NCBI RefSeq assembly: GCF_000526215.1
Contig: NZ_JAFQ01000004.1
Coordinates: forward strand, 7,316,001 to 7,380,000
Reading direction: 5' to 3'
Length of the DNA: 64,000 nucleotides
From: Nocardia sp. BMG51109
Lineage (GTDB): Bacteria > Actinomycetota > Actinomycetes > Mycobacteriales > Mycobacteriaceae
In this document: in pieces, positions 53,164-61,736 of the stretch
Numbering within the stretch: position 1 is the stretch's first letter
Layout of the letters: each line of letters opens with the position of its first letter
The notes under the pieces: generated by a model
The model's database searches: none
What the model was told of the DNA's origin: nothing
Seen by the model: only the letters and a program-made list of their open reading frames with translations
Translations under genes and position numbers: made by a program

Positions 53164-53221
53164 ACAGTCGCCACCTACGTCACCGGTTCGGCAGGCATCG
53201 TCGCGAACTCCGGCCGAGCCC

Positions 53222-53896
53222 TCACTGACTGTCTCCCTGGGTCTGCGCCCGGCCGGGCATCGGGATGACGTCGCGGGCGCCCGCGGAACTGCGGACCGCC
53301 AGCACCCGCTGGAATACCGTGACAACGCTCAACACAGCCAGAATGTACATCGCGAGATAGACCGCGTAGGTGAGCCATTCGATGTCCCAGTAGCCGCCGA
53401 TCCCGGTGAATCCGGCGCCGACCAGCACGATCACCAGGCGGTCCGGCCGCTCGATCAGCCCGCCGTCGGCCGACAATCCGCTGGCCTCCGCGCGCGCCTT
53501 GGCGTACGAGATCACCTGGGAGGTCACCAGGACGACCAGGGTCGCGATGAACAGCTCCTTGCTCTGCGCGTGGTAGACCGACCACCAGGCCAGCCCGCCG
53601 AAGACCGCGCCGTCGGCGACCCGGTCGCACGTCGCATCCAGTACCGCACCGTATTTCGTGCCGCCGCCGCGGGCGCGGGCCATGGCGCCGTCGAGCATGT
53701 CGAACATGACGAACAGCCAGATCACCATCGTGCCCCAGAACAGGTGACCGGTCGGGAACAACGTCACCGCCGCCGCGATCGAGGCCGTGGTGCCGATGAC
53801 CGTCACCGCATCGGGCGTGAGCCCGGTACTCACCAGCGCCTTGCCCAGGGGCGCGGTCGCTTTGGCGAACGTCTCACGACCGAAGAAGCTGAGCAC
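53222..53896 (-). CDS. pgsA: Phosphatidylinositol phosphate synthase (CDP-alcohol phosphatidyltransferase)
   Basis: The 224-residue membrane protein has five to six helices and the full CDP-alcohol motif DMLDGAMARARGGGTKYGAV...LDATCDR (D-x2-DG-x2-AR-x8-G-x3-D-x3-D). In mycobacteria the equivalent (Rv2612c) makes phosphatidylinositol phosphate from CDP-diacylglycerol and inositol phosphate, the precursor of PIMs. It starts at GTG 53896, one base after the HIT stop. Confidence 0.93.
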   Translation of the reverse strand: MLSFFGRETFAKATAPLGKALVSTGLTPDAVTVIGTTASIAAAVTLFPTGHLFWGTMVIWLFVMFDMLDGAMARARGGGTKYGAVLDATCDRVADGAVFGGLAWWSVYHAQSKELFIATLVVLVTSQVISYAKARAEASGLSADGGLIERPDRLVIVLVGAGFTGIGGYWDIEWLTYAVYLAMYILAVLSVVTVFQRVLAVRSSAGARDVIPMPGRAQTQGDSQ

Positions 53897-53897
53897 C

Positions 53898-54521
53898 CTA
53901 CTCGACGTCCTTCCAAGCCGTTGCCAGCAGAGCCCGGGTCTCCCGCAACAGCTGCGGCATCACCTTCACCCCGCCGACGACCGTGATGAAATTCGCGTCC
54001 CCGCCCCAGCGCGGCACGATGTGCTGGTGCAGGTGGTCGGCGAGCGAACCGCCCGCCACCCCACCGAGATTCAGGCCGACGTTGAAACCCTCCGGCCGCG
54101 ACACCTGCTTCATCACCCGGATCGCCCGCTGGGTGAACGCCATCAGCTCGGCGCTCTCCTCGACCGTGAGGTCCTCCAGATTGGCCACCCGCCGGTACGG
54201 CACCACCATCATGTGACCCGGGTTGTACGGATACAGGTTGAGCACCGCGTACACGTGGTCGCCGCGCGCGACGACCAGGCCGTCCTCGTCGGACATCTTC
54301 GGGATCTCGATGAACGGATGTCCGGCGGATTTCCGCTCGGCCGCCGCGTCCTCGGTCGCGCCGGTCTCCGCTTCCGGCGCCTCCCGCTCGGCGATGGCGC
54401 CGGTGATGTAGGACATCCGGTACGGCGTCCACAGTCGTTGCAACCGGTCGGGGTCGCCCGCGCCGGTGTCCACCATCTCCTCCGGACGAGCCGAATCCCC
54501 GTGCGACACAGCCTCACTCAT
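53898..54521 (-). CDS. HIT-domain hydrolase
   Basis: The 207-residue protein has [16 protein letters not shown] and the catalytic triad HLHQHIVPR (HxHxHxx). HIT proteins hydrolyse or transfer nucleotide monophosphates. It corresponds to Rv2613c, which in M. tuberculosis is an AP4A phosphorylase, and the position between thrS and pgsA is the same. An N-terminal extension with an acidic, variable stretch precedes the domain. Its ATG overlaps the thrS stop by 8 bp. Confidence 0.92.
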   Translation of the reverse strand: MSEAVSHGDSARPEEMVDTGAGDPDRLQRLWTPYRMSYITGAIAEREAPEAETGATEDAAAERKSAGHPFIEIPKMSDEDGLVVARGDHVYAVLNLYPYNPGHMMVVPYRRVANLEDLTVEESAELMAFTQRAIRVMKQVSRPEGFNVGLNLGGVAGGSLADHLHQHIVPRWGGDANFITVVGGVKVMPQLLRETRALLATAWKDVE

Positions 54522-56589
54522 TGCCACCAGTCCGAATCTCGAATCCCGCCGCGGTCGGTGAGGCGTTCTCGCGCCGATCGATCCAGCCGACGATCGAGGC
54601 GACCGCATCGGCCACCGGAACGCCGTTGACCTGGGTGCCGTCCCGGAACCGGAAGCTCACCGCGCCGGCGTTCACGTCCCGCTCGCCGGCCAGCAGCATG
54701 AACGGGACCTTCTGCGCGGTCTGGTTGAAGATCTTCTTCTGCATCCGGTCGTCGCCGCGGTCCACCTCGGCGCGGATGCCCGCGTCGCGCAGCAGCTCGA
54801 CCACCCGATCCAGATGCGGGGCAAAGTTTTCCGCGACCGGGATGCCGACCGCCTGCACCGGCGACAGCCAGGCCGGGAAGGCACCCGCGTAATGTTCGGT
54901 GAGCACTCCGAAGAACCGCTCGATCGAACCGAACAGGGCGCGGTGGATCATCACCGGCCGCTGCTTGGTGCCGTCGGAGGCGGTGTACTCGAGGCCGAAC
55001 CGCTCGGGCAGATTGAAGTCGAGCTGGATGGTCGACATCTGCCAGGTCCGCCCCAGCGCGTCCTTGGCCTGCACCGAGATCTTCGGCCCGTAGAACGCGG
55101 CGCCGCCCGGATCGGGGACCAGCTCCAGCCCGGAGGCCCCGGCGACCTTCTCCAGGGTCTCGGTGGCCTCCTCCCAGATCTCGTCCGAGCCGACGAACTT
55201 CTCCGGATCCTTGGTAGACAGCTCCAGATAGAAGTCGTCCAGGCCGTAGTCCTTCAGCAGCGACAGCACGAAGGTCAGGGTGCTGGTCAGCTCCGCGTGC
55301 ATCTGCTCCTTGGTGCAGTAGATGTGCGCGTCGTCCTGGGTCATGCCGCGGACCCGGGTCAGGCCGTGGATCACGCCCGACTTCTCGTACCGGTAGACCG
55401 AGCCGAATTCGAACAGCCGCAGCGGCAGCTCACGGTACGACCGGCCGCGGGCCCGGAAGATCAGGTTGTGCATCGGGCAGTTCATCGGCTTGACGTAATA
55501 GTCCTGGCCGGGCTTTTGAAGAACACCGTCGGTGCTGTAAACCGCGTCCAGGTGCATGGGCGGGAACATGCCGTCGCGGTACCAGTCCAGGTGGCCGGAG
55601 ACCTCGAACAGCTGGCCCTTGGTGACGTGCGGGGTGTTGACGAACTCGTAGCCGGCGTCGACGTGGCGCTGCCGCGAGTACTCCTCCAGCTCCTTGCGGA
55701 TGATGCCGCCCTTGGGGTGGAACACCGGCAGGCCCGACCCCAGCTCGTCCGGGAACGAGAACAGGTCCAGCTCCAGGCCCAGCTTGCGGTGGTCGCGCCG
55801 CTCGGCCTCCGCCAGCAGGTGCAGGTAGGCGTCCAGGGCCTCCTGCGACTCCCAGGCGGTGCCGTAGATGCGCTGCAGATCCTCGCGGTTCTGGTCGCCG
55901 CGCCAGTAGGCGGCCGAGCTGCGGGTCAGCTTGAACGCCGGGATGAACTTGGTGGTGGGGATGTGCGGGCCGCGGCACAGATCGCCCCAGACCTTCTCGC
56001 CGCTGCGCGGGTCCAGGTTGTCGTAGATGGTCAGCTCATTCGGTGCAATGTCACTGCCGCCGACTTCCATAATTTCCGGATCGTCGATCCCCGACTTGTC
56101 GCCGATCAGCTCCAGCTTGAACGGCTCCTTCGCCAGTTCGACGCGGGCCTCCTCGATCTCGACCACCCGGCGCGAAAACCGCTGCGCGCCTTTGACGATC
56201 TTCTTCATCCGCGATTCCAGCTTGGCCAGATCGTCGGGAGTGAAGGGCCGGTCGACCCGGAAGTCGTAGTAGAAACCGTCCTTGATCGGCGGGCCGATGC
56301 CCAGCCTGGCCTCCGGGAACTCCTGCTGCACCGCCTGCGCCAGCACGTGCGCGGCCGAATGCCGGATCACGCTGCGGCCGTCCTCGGTGTCGGCGGCGAC
56401 GGGCTCGACCTCGACGTCCTCGCCGGGGATCCAGGACAGGTCCTTGAGGTTGCCCTCCGGATCGCGCACGACGACCACGGTGTCGGGGCCCTTGGTCGGC
56501 AGGCCCGCCTCGCGCACCGCGGCGCCCGCCGTCGTCCCGGCCGGCACCCGAACGAGGGCGGCTGGGGATATGCGGGCTGAGGTGGTCAC
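54514..56589 (-). CDS. thrS: Threonyl-tRNA synthetase
   Basis: GTG 56589 follows AAGGAGA and gives 691 residues, in the normal range. The N-terminal TGS and editing domains are present ([25 protein letters not shown], with HxxxH). The class II core has motif 2 ([24 protein letters not shown]) and motif 3 ([16 protein letters not shown]). The zinc ligands include NCPMH, and the C-terminal anticodon-binding domain ends near [18 protein letters not shown]. It heads the thrS-HIT-pgsA-patA-pimA-NUDIX operon, as in mycobacteria. Confidence 0.97.
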   Translation of the reverse strand: MTTSARISPAALVRVPAGTTAGAAVREAGLPTKGPDTVVVVRDPEGNLKDLSWIPGEDVEVEPVAADTEDGRSVIRHSAAHVLAQAVQQEFPEARLGIGPPIKDGFYYDFRVDRPFTPDDLAKLESRMKKIVKGAQRFSRRVVEIEEARVELAKEPFKLELIGDKSGIDDPEIMEVGGSDIAPNELTIYDNLDPRSGEKVWGDLCRGPHIPTTKFIPAFKLTRSSAAYWRGDQNREDLQRIYGTAWESQEALDAYLHLLAEAERRDHRKLGLELDLFSFPDELGSGLPVFHPKGGIIRKELEEYSRQRHVDAGYEFVNTPHVTKGQLFEVSGHLDWYRDGMFPPMHLDAVYSTDGVLQKPGQDYYVKPMNCPMHNLIFRARGRSYRELPLRLFEFGSVYRYEKSGVIHGLTRVRGMTQDDAHIYCTKEQMHAELTSTLTFVLSLLKDYGLDDFYLELSTKDPEKFVGSDEIWEEATETLEKVAGASGLELVPDPGGAAFYGPKISVQAKDALGRTWQMSTIQLDFNLPERFGLEYTASDGTKQRPVMIHRALFGSIERFFGVLTEHYAGAFPAWLSPVQAVGIPVAENFAPHLDRVVELLRDAGIRAEVDRGDDRMQKKIFNQTAQKVPFMLLAGERDVNAGAVSFRFRDGTQVNGVPVADAVASIVGWIDRRENASPTAAGFEIRTGGNE

Positions 56590-57149
56590 GGCTGCGCTCT
56601 CCTTGATGTTCGGGGCGGGCGCGGTGCCCGCGGCTTCGGGGTGCGGGGAGTCCCCGCGACTGGAACTCCGGGAATTCCAGGCCGGATTCGGACAGTGCCC
56701 CGGCGCGACCATGCTATCGGGAGCATGCGGGCCGCGTGCCGATGGACCGGCCTGTGGCGTTCCGGGTCGGCGGCATTCAGGGGCGGCGGCTTTCAGGGGC
56801 GGCGGCATTCAGGGGCGGCGCCGACGTTCAGGGTCGGCGGGGAGCCGTCCGACCGGTGCGCGACGACGTACCGGCCCCGGAACGGGCACCGCGCCGACTC
56901 GGCGTTCGGCGTCGGCCGCGGTGTGCGGTGTGGTCTGTCGGCACTGTGTCTCCTGGCGGCACTGCGTCTCCTGGGTACTCGCCGTCTCCGAGGTGCTCGC
57001 GTGCGCAATGCGGAGCGCTCGGGTACGTGGTTACCACCATGCTCACCGCCGTCCGACGGGCGATGCAATCCGTTTTCGAGATGTTCGGGCGCTCGATATC
57101 TCCGAGTCGCCTCTCCGCGCCGCCCTCTCGCGTCGTCTCGGTAGCGCGA
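56590..57149. other. 560-bp gene-free stretch upstream of thrS with tandem repeats
   Basis: No convincing gene is seen on either strand. It contains about four units of a 16-bp repeat (TTCAGGGGCGGCGGC[A/T]) at 56776-56842, of which the last two are degenerate or longer. A tandem pair of ~18 bp (CGGCACTGTGTCTCCTGG/CGGCACTGCGTCTCCTGG) lies near 56938. The thrS promoter and leader are presumably here. Neither a T-box nor another known riboswitch was recognised. Confidence 0.5.
56776..56842. repeat. 16-bp tandem repeat array
   Basis: TTCAGGGGCGGCGGCW starts at 56776 and repeats with a 16-bp period for three units, followed by a diverged TTCAGGGTCGGCGG. It is purely GC-rich and in the thrS upstream region; copy number may vary between strains. 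Confidence 0.65.
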
Positions 57150-57908
57150 TCATCGCCGCGCCGCGAGTTCGCTCAGCAGCGCGTGCCGCTGCGCCGGGGG
57201 ACGCTTCGGGCAGCTGGTGCACATCTCGCAGCCCGGCACCTCGAACACCAGGCAGCACGAGATGCGCCGCACGAACGTCCGCCCGCCGATATCGGTGAAC
57301 CGCGGCACCGGCAGCCGCCCCGCCACCTCCCGTGCCAGCCGCGACCCGGCCTCCGCGTCCCCGGCGTCGAGGGCCCGGTTCCCGATCGTGTCGGCCACGA
57401 TCGCCCACAGCGACGCGACACCCGCCCCCGACACCTCGGCAACCGCGGGAATGATGCGTCCCAACGACTTCCGCAGTGCGGGCCCGACCGCCCGGTCGTC
57501 CGCCACTTCGGGAACCGGCGGTGCGACAGCCGTATCCCCCGAGTCCGAATGCCCGCGGCGAGGGGACATCACCGTGTCCACCCGGCCGGTACCCGCGGCA
57601 GCCGCGTCCTGCCCCGCGCCCTCGTCCACCGGCAGCACGCGCTCGACGCCGCCGTCCGGCCGGATCTCGCACCGCAGGTGCTCGAGTTCGGGGACGTGCG
57701 CGGGGCGGCCTTCGGCGTAGGCGGTGGCGATCGGATCCACCAGCGACGAGGCGGCCATGCACCACCACAGCGTGCCCGCCACCCGCGAATTGCCGGTGCC
57801 CCACGAGATTCCCATGTCCGCGATGCGCTCGCCGAGCCACTGCGGGTTGGTCAGCGCGGTACCCGGGACCATCGCGGCGCGCGCCGACACCGCCGATTCC
57901 GCAACCAT
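57150..57908 (-). CDS. FhuF-like 2Fe-2S ferric iron reductase
   Basis: The 252-residue protein has a C-terminal CC-x10-C-x2-C motif (ISCCLVFEVPGCEMCTSC), the unusual [2Fe-2S] binding site of FhuF. The upstream part (WGERIADMGISWGTGNSRVAGTLWWCMAAS-type segment) resembles the siderophore-binding domain. FhuF reduces Fe3+-siderophores in the cytoplasm. A low-complexity insert lies around residues 95-130. It is transcribed alone, with no obvious siderophore genes next to it. Confidence 0.82.
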   Translation of the reverse strand: MVAESAVSARAAMVPGTALTNPQWLGERIADMGISWGTGNSRVAGTLWWCMAASSLVDPIATAYAEGRPAHVPELEHLRCEIRPDGGVERVLPVDEGAGQDAAAAGTGRVDTVMSPRRGHSDSGDTAVAPPVPEVADDRAVGPALRKSLGRIIPAVAEVSGAGVASLWAIVADTIGNRALDAGDAEAGSRLAREVAGRLPVPRFTDIGGRTFVRRISCCLVFEVPGCEMCTSCPKRPPAQRHALLSELAARR

Positions 57909-58201
57909 GTTCCTCCGATTCACCGAATGCCTTCGACTACCACCCTGACACGCTTGCGGACGCCCGGCCACGGTCGCCGCATCCGCCGAGGACAACTCGT
58001 ATCCGGCAACGCTCCCGACACCACATCTCCGGCCCGAGCATGCGCGAACAGCCTAGGACCAGCCCCGACCCGTATCCCGCAGCCACGCCCACCGAGCCCC
58101 ACGCGACCACACTCCACGACCGCTCACGGGCGCGACCGCGGCACGATCTCCGTCGCCCGGGCCGGACAGCGAGCACCCACCCACCGCATCTCGTGCGCGG
58201 T

Positions 58202-58630
58202 TCAGGCCAGTGGGCCGTGCAGCCACTTCTGGTCGAGTCCGAGCCAGCTGTCGACCAGCCCGAACGTGCCCAGGACCCACAGCGTCGCCAGCACCACCGC
58301 CACGGTCAGCAGCGCCCCGAGCGTCTTGACGACGAGGCCGCGAGCCGAGTACCAGTCCATGACCTGCCGGTACCGCTCCCGAGTCCAGCGCAGGGTGCGG
58401 TGCGCCCACACGAATTCGGTGGCCAGAATGCCCAGCCCCGCGAAGACGATCAGCCAGCCCGGCCCGGGATACGGAATGGCCACGATCCCGGCGGCCAGCA
58501 CCACCACCCCCAATAACCCGACGCCGATGCGATAGGCGAGATTCAGCGTCGGCCGCTCGGCGACCGACGCCCGTAGCGCACGCAAGCGATGGGAGTCCGG
58601 TACCACGGAAGCCAGACTACGGATGATCAC
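58202..58630 (-). CDS. TIGR02611-type membrane protein with PGPGW motif
   Basis: The 142-residue protein starts at GTG 58630. It has two N-terminal-half membrane helices bracketing IPYPGPGWLIVFAGLGIL (the PGPGW motif of an actinobacterial family), then EFVWAHRTLRWTRERYRQVMDWY, and a third helix (TLGALLTVAVVLATLWVLGTF). The function of the family is unknown. It faces the encapsulin operon divergently. Confidence 0.78.
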   Translation of the reverse strand: MIIRSLASVVPDSHRLRALRASVAERPTLNLAYRIGVGLLGVVVLAAGIVAIPYPGPGWLIVFAGLGILATEFVWAHRTLRWTRERYRQVMDWYSARGLVVKTLGALLTVAVVLATLWVLGTFGLVDSWLGLDQKWLHGPLA

Positions 58631-58793
58631 GCCGCCACCGGCGCGGTGGGCTTCGGAGATCGTACGGACCGGACACGGCGGCCGCCGTTCTCCCCCGGCA
58701 CGGATCCGAAATGACCATTCTACGAGCGCAACTCGTCGGCTACTGCTACGTTTCGGCACACAGGAATGTTCTCCGACGGGGAGGAGACAGACC

Positions 58794-60194
58794 GTGCAAC
58801 CGGCTTCGAACGCGGGCGCCGACGGCGCCGCACCGAGCAGCCTGGGCACGCGGGCGGCCCGCACCATCACCACCACGACCAAGACGCCCGTTCAGATGGA
58901 GGCGATCACTCCGCGCTGGCTGCTGCGCCTGCTGCCGTGGGTGGAGGTGGAGGCCGGTACCTACCGGGTCAACCGATGCCGGTCCTACAACGTCGGCGAC
59001 GGCCTGATCAGCCTGCTCGCCGGCGCCGACGGCCCGGAGATCCTGTCCGGGGATCTCCAGGAGCTGGGCTTCCTGCGGGCCGTCGACGACCTCGACATTC
59101 TCGACCGGTTCGCGGAGCTGTTCACCGTGCGGCGGGTCGAGGCCGGCGACCAGGTCGCCGCGGCCGGGCAACCGGCGGACCGGCTCGTCATCGTGGCGCG
59201 CGGCAAACTCGAGAAGACCGGCGCCGGCCGCTACGGGGAGGAGACCCGCCTCGGCCAGGTGACCGAGGAACAGTTCTTCGACGAGGATGCGGTACTGCGC
59301 GGGGACACGTGGCCCTGGACGGTGCGGGCGGTCACCGACGCGGTGCTGCTCTGCGCGGACCGGGATCGGCTGCTCGGACTGGCGGAGCAGCACCCGCAGG
59401 CGAGCCGGGCGTTGTCCGCGTGGCGGGCCACCGGAACCGCCGCCCCCGAACCCGCCGCGGTGGCCGCGGGGCACCAGGGCGAACACCCGCTACCGGCCAC
59501 ATTCATCGACTACAGCCAGCATCCCGGCGAATACGAGCTGGCCGTCGCGCAGACGGTACTGCGGATGCACACCCGCGTCGCCGATCTGTTCAACGACCCG
59601 ATGGATCAGACCGCCGAACAAGTCCGCCTGGTCGTCGAGACGGTCCTGGAACGCCAGGAGAGCGAACTGCTCACCAACCCCGCGTTCGGCCTGCTGACGG
59701 CGACGCCGCCGGGCCGGCGGATCAAGACCCGCACCGGCCCCCCGACTCCCGACGATCTGGACGAACTGCTGGCCCTGGTGTGGAAGGAGCCGGCGTTCTT
59801 CCTCGCCCATCCGCGCACCATCGCGGCCTTCGGCCGGGAGTGCACGCGCCGCGGCGTGCCGCCGGCGATCTTCGAACTGCACGGCAGCCCGCTGCTGACC
59901 TGGCGGGGCGTTCCGTTGATTCCCACCGACAAGATTCCCATCGACCCGGTCGATACGACCTCCAGCATCCTGTTGCTGCGGGTGGGCGAGCCCAAGCGCG
60001 GTGTCGTCGGGCTCCGGCCGGCGACGGTACGCGACGAGTACTGTCCGGGCGTTTCGGTGCGCCCGATGGCCGTCGACGAGCGCGCCGTCACCAATTACCT
60101 TGTCAGCGCGTACTATTCGATCGCACCGCTGGTCGACGATGCGGTGGCGATGCTCGAGCACGTGCAGATCGCCCACTACCACGACTACTCATGA
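58794..60194 (+). CDS. Family 2 encapsulin shell protein with a cNMP-binding-like insert (2B type)
   Basis: GTG 58794 follows GGGGAGGAG. The 466-residue protein has an N-terminal arm (ITTTTKTPVQMEAITPRWLLRLLPWVEVEAGTYRVNR) and a cyclic-nucleotide-binding-like domain at ~110-210 (FTVRRVEAGDQVAAAGQPADRLVIVARGKLEKTG). The HK97-type shell fold follows (NPAFGLLTATPPGRRIKTRTGPPTPDDLDELLALVWKEPAFFLAHP, ending MLEHVQIAHYHDYS). This layout is that of family 2B encapsulin shells. It self-assembles into a protein nanocompartment. It is coupled by ATGA to the cysteine desulfurase gene, the probable cargo. Confidence 0.88.
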   Translation: MQPASNAGADGAAPSSLGTRAARTITTTTKTPVQMEAITPRWLLRLLPWVEVEAGTYRVNRCRSYNVGDGLISLLAGADGPEILSGDLQELGFLRAVDDLDILDRFAELFTVRRVEAGDQVAAAGQPADRLVIVARGKLEKTGAGRYGEETRLGQVTEEQFFDEDAVLRGDTWPWTVRAVTDAVLLCADRDRLLGLAEQHPQASRALSAWRATGTAAPEPAAVAAGHQGEHPLPATFIDYSQHPGEYELAVAQTVLRMHTRVADLFNDPMDQTAEQVRLVVETVLERQESELLTNPAFGLLTATPPGRRIKTRTGPPTPDDLDELLALVWKEPAFFLAHPRTIAAFGRECTRRGVPPAIFELHGSPLLTWRGVPLIPTDKIPIDPVDTTSSILLLRVGEPKRGVVGLRPATVRDEYCPGVSVRPMAVDERAVTNYLVSAYYSIAPLVDDAVAMLEHVQIAHYHDYS

Positions 60195-61486
60195 CCCTCG
60201 ATATCGTTCCGCCGCAACGGTACTGGCTGCCCGCACCCACCGGCTTCCCGGTCGAGGAGGTGCGGCGGGACTTTCCGGCACTGCACCGGAGCACCGGCGG
60301 CCGGCCGACGGCGTGGCTGGACAATGCCGCCACCACGCACAAGCCCCGCCCCGTATTGGAGGCGCTGGACCGGTTCCATCGCCACGAGAATTCCAATATC
60401 CACCGCGGCGCCCACGCCGCCGCCCGGCACGCCACCGCCCGCTACGAGGGCGCCCGGGAGCGGGTAGCCGAATTCCTCGGCGCCGCGCACGCCGAGGAGA
60501 TCGTCTTCACCCGCGGCGCCACCGAGGCGATCAATCTGGTGGCACAGAGCTACGGGCGCGCCCATCTGCGTCCGGGCGACGAGGTGGTGGCCACCACGCT
60601 GGAACATCACTCGAATATCGTTCCGTGGCAACTGATCTGCGACGAACGTCGCGCCGTGCTGCACGAGGCGCCGATCGACGACAGCGGCGAGGTGGATCTG
60701 GGGGCCTTCGCGCGGCTGCTCGGTCCGCGCACCAAAATCGTCGCCGTGTCCCAGGTTTCCAATCTGCTGGGCACGGTCCCACCGGTGCGGCGGATGGCCG
60801 AGCTCGCCCACGCCCACGGCGCGGTGGTCGTCGTCGACGGCGCGCAGGCGGTGGCGCACCTGCCGATCGACGTGCGGGCGCTGGGAGCGGACTGCTACGC
60901 CTTCTCGGGCCACAAGTTGTTCGGCCCCACCGGAATCGGCGCGCTCTACGCCCGCCGCGACCTGCTGGAGGACATGCCACCGTGGCAGGGCGGCGGCGGC
61001 ATGATCGATACGGTGAGCTTCCGCCACACCACCTTCGCCCCGGTTCCCGCCCGCTTCGAGGCCGGTACCCCGCCCATCGCGGGCGCGATCGGGCTGGCCG
61101 CCGCCGTGGACTATCTCGCGAGCATCGATCCCGCGGCGGCGTGGGCGCACGAGCAGCGCGTGCACGCCCATGCCCGCCGGGCCATGGAACGGCTGCCCGG
61201 CCTGCGGATGCTCGGCCGGCCGGACCCGCAGGTCGGGGTCCTCACCTGCACCGTCGACGGCGTCCCACCGGAACACGTCGCCGCCGCGCTGGACCGGGCG
61301 GGCATCATGGTCCGGGCCGGCCACCACTGCGCCCAGCCCACGCTGGCCCATTTCGGTCTCACCTCCGCGGTCCGCCCCTCCCTCGCCCTCTACAACACCC
61401 GCGCCGAGGTGGACCGGCTGGTCGATGTCCTGTCGACGGTCGTGCGCTCGGGCACCGGAGGCCGGGCGGCGCCGGACTACCGGTGA
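60191..61486 (+). CDS. Cysteine desulfurase (SufS-like, encapsulin-associated)
   Basis: The 431-residue PLP enzyme has AWLDNAATTHKPRPVLEAL, ATTLEHHSNIVPWQ, the PLP lysine in SGHKLFGPTGIG (K242) and the catalytic cysteine in RAGHHCAQP (C380), as in group II desulfurases. It takes sulfur from cysteine, giving alanine and a protein persulfide. Desulfurases are the common cargo of family 2 encapsulins, but those usually carry a long disordered N-terminal extension for loading. Here only ~30 residues precede the fold. It overlaps the shell gene by 4 bp. Confidence 0.9.
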   Translation: MTLDIVPPQRYWLPAPTGFPVEEVRRDFPALHRSTGGRPTAWLDNAATTHKPRPVLEALDRFHRHENSNIHRGAHAAARHATARYEGARERVAEFLGAAHAEEIVFTRGATEAINLVAQSYGRAHLRPGDEVVATTLEHHSNIVPWQLICDERRAVLHEAPIDDSGEVDLGAFARLLGPRTKIVAVSQVSNLLGTVPPVRRMAELAHAHGAVVVVDGAQAVAHLPIDVRALGADCYAFSGHKLFGPTGIGALYARRDLLEDMPPWQGGGGMIDTVSFRHTTFAPVPARFEAGTPPIAGAIGLAAAVDYLASIDPAAAWAHEQRVHAHARRAMERLPGLRMLGRPDPQVGVLTCTVDGVPPEHVAAALDRAGIMVRAGHHCAQPTLAHFGLTSAVRPSLALYNTRAEVDRLVDVLSTVVRSGTGGRAAPDYR

Positions 61487-61632
61487 TCACGCCTCGCAGG
61501 GACCGAGGTGTGTCATCCGTGGGAGAACACGACCACCGCGCCGGCGGCAGCGTCGACCTCTGCCTCGGCGACCGCGCACCATTCGGCCTCATCGACCGGT
61601 TCACCGGCGCCCTCCAGGGCGCATCCGAATGA
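61483..61632 (+). CDS. Small protein at the end of the encapsulin operon (49 aa)
   Basis: GTG 61483 overlaps the desulfurase stop (GTGA), the same coupling used by the two genes before it. The reading is MITPRRDRGVSSVGEHDHRA, then GGSVDLCLGDRAPFGLIDRFTGALQGASE, with one cysteine. GTG 61510 is an alternative start. No family is recognised. Position and coupling suggest an accessory or regulatory role in the compartment. Confidence 0.45.
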   Translation: MITPRRDRGVSSVGEHDHRAGGSVDLCLGDRAPFGLIDRFTGALQGASE

Positions 61633-61736
61633 CGCAGGTAGTGGCGCCGATCTCACAGCGGGGTAGCGGGGGCCTGTGAAAGTGCGGCCCTGGTTAGCAT
61701 CGGTCGTACATATCGAGGACACCCCGAGGAATTGCG

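Noticed and set aside
54814..56580. 588-codon open frame antisense to thrS
   Set aside because: It mirrors the highly conserved ThrS frame, has biased composition and no ribosome site; a GC-skew artefact.
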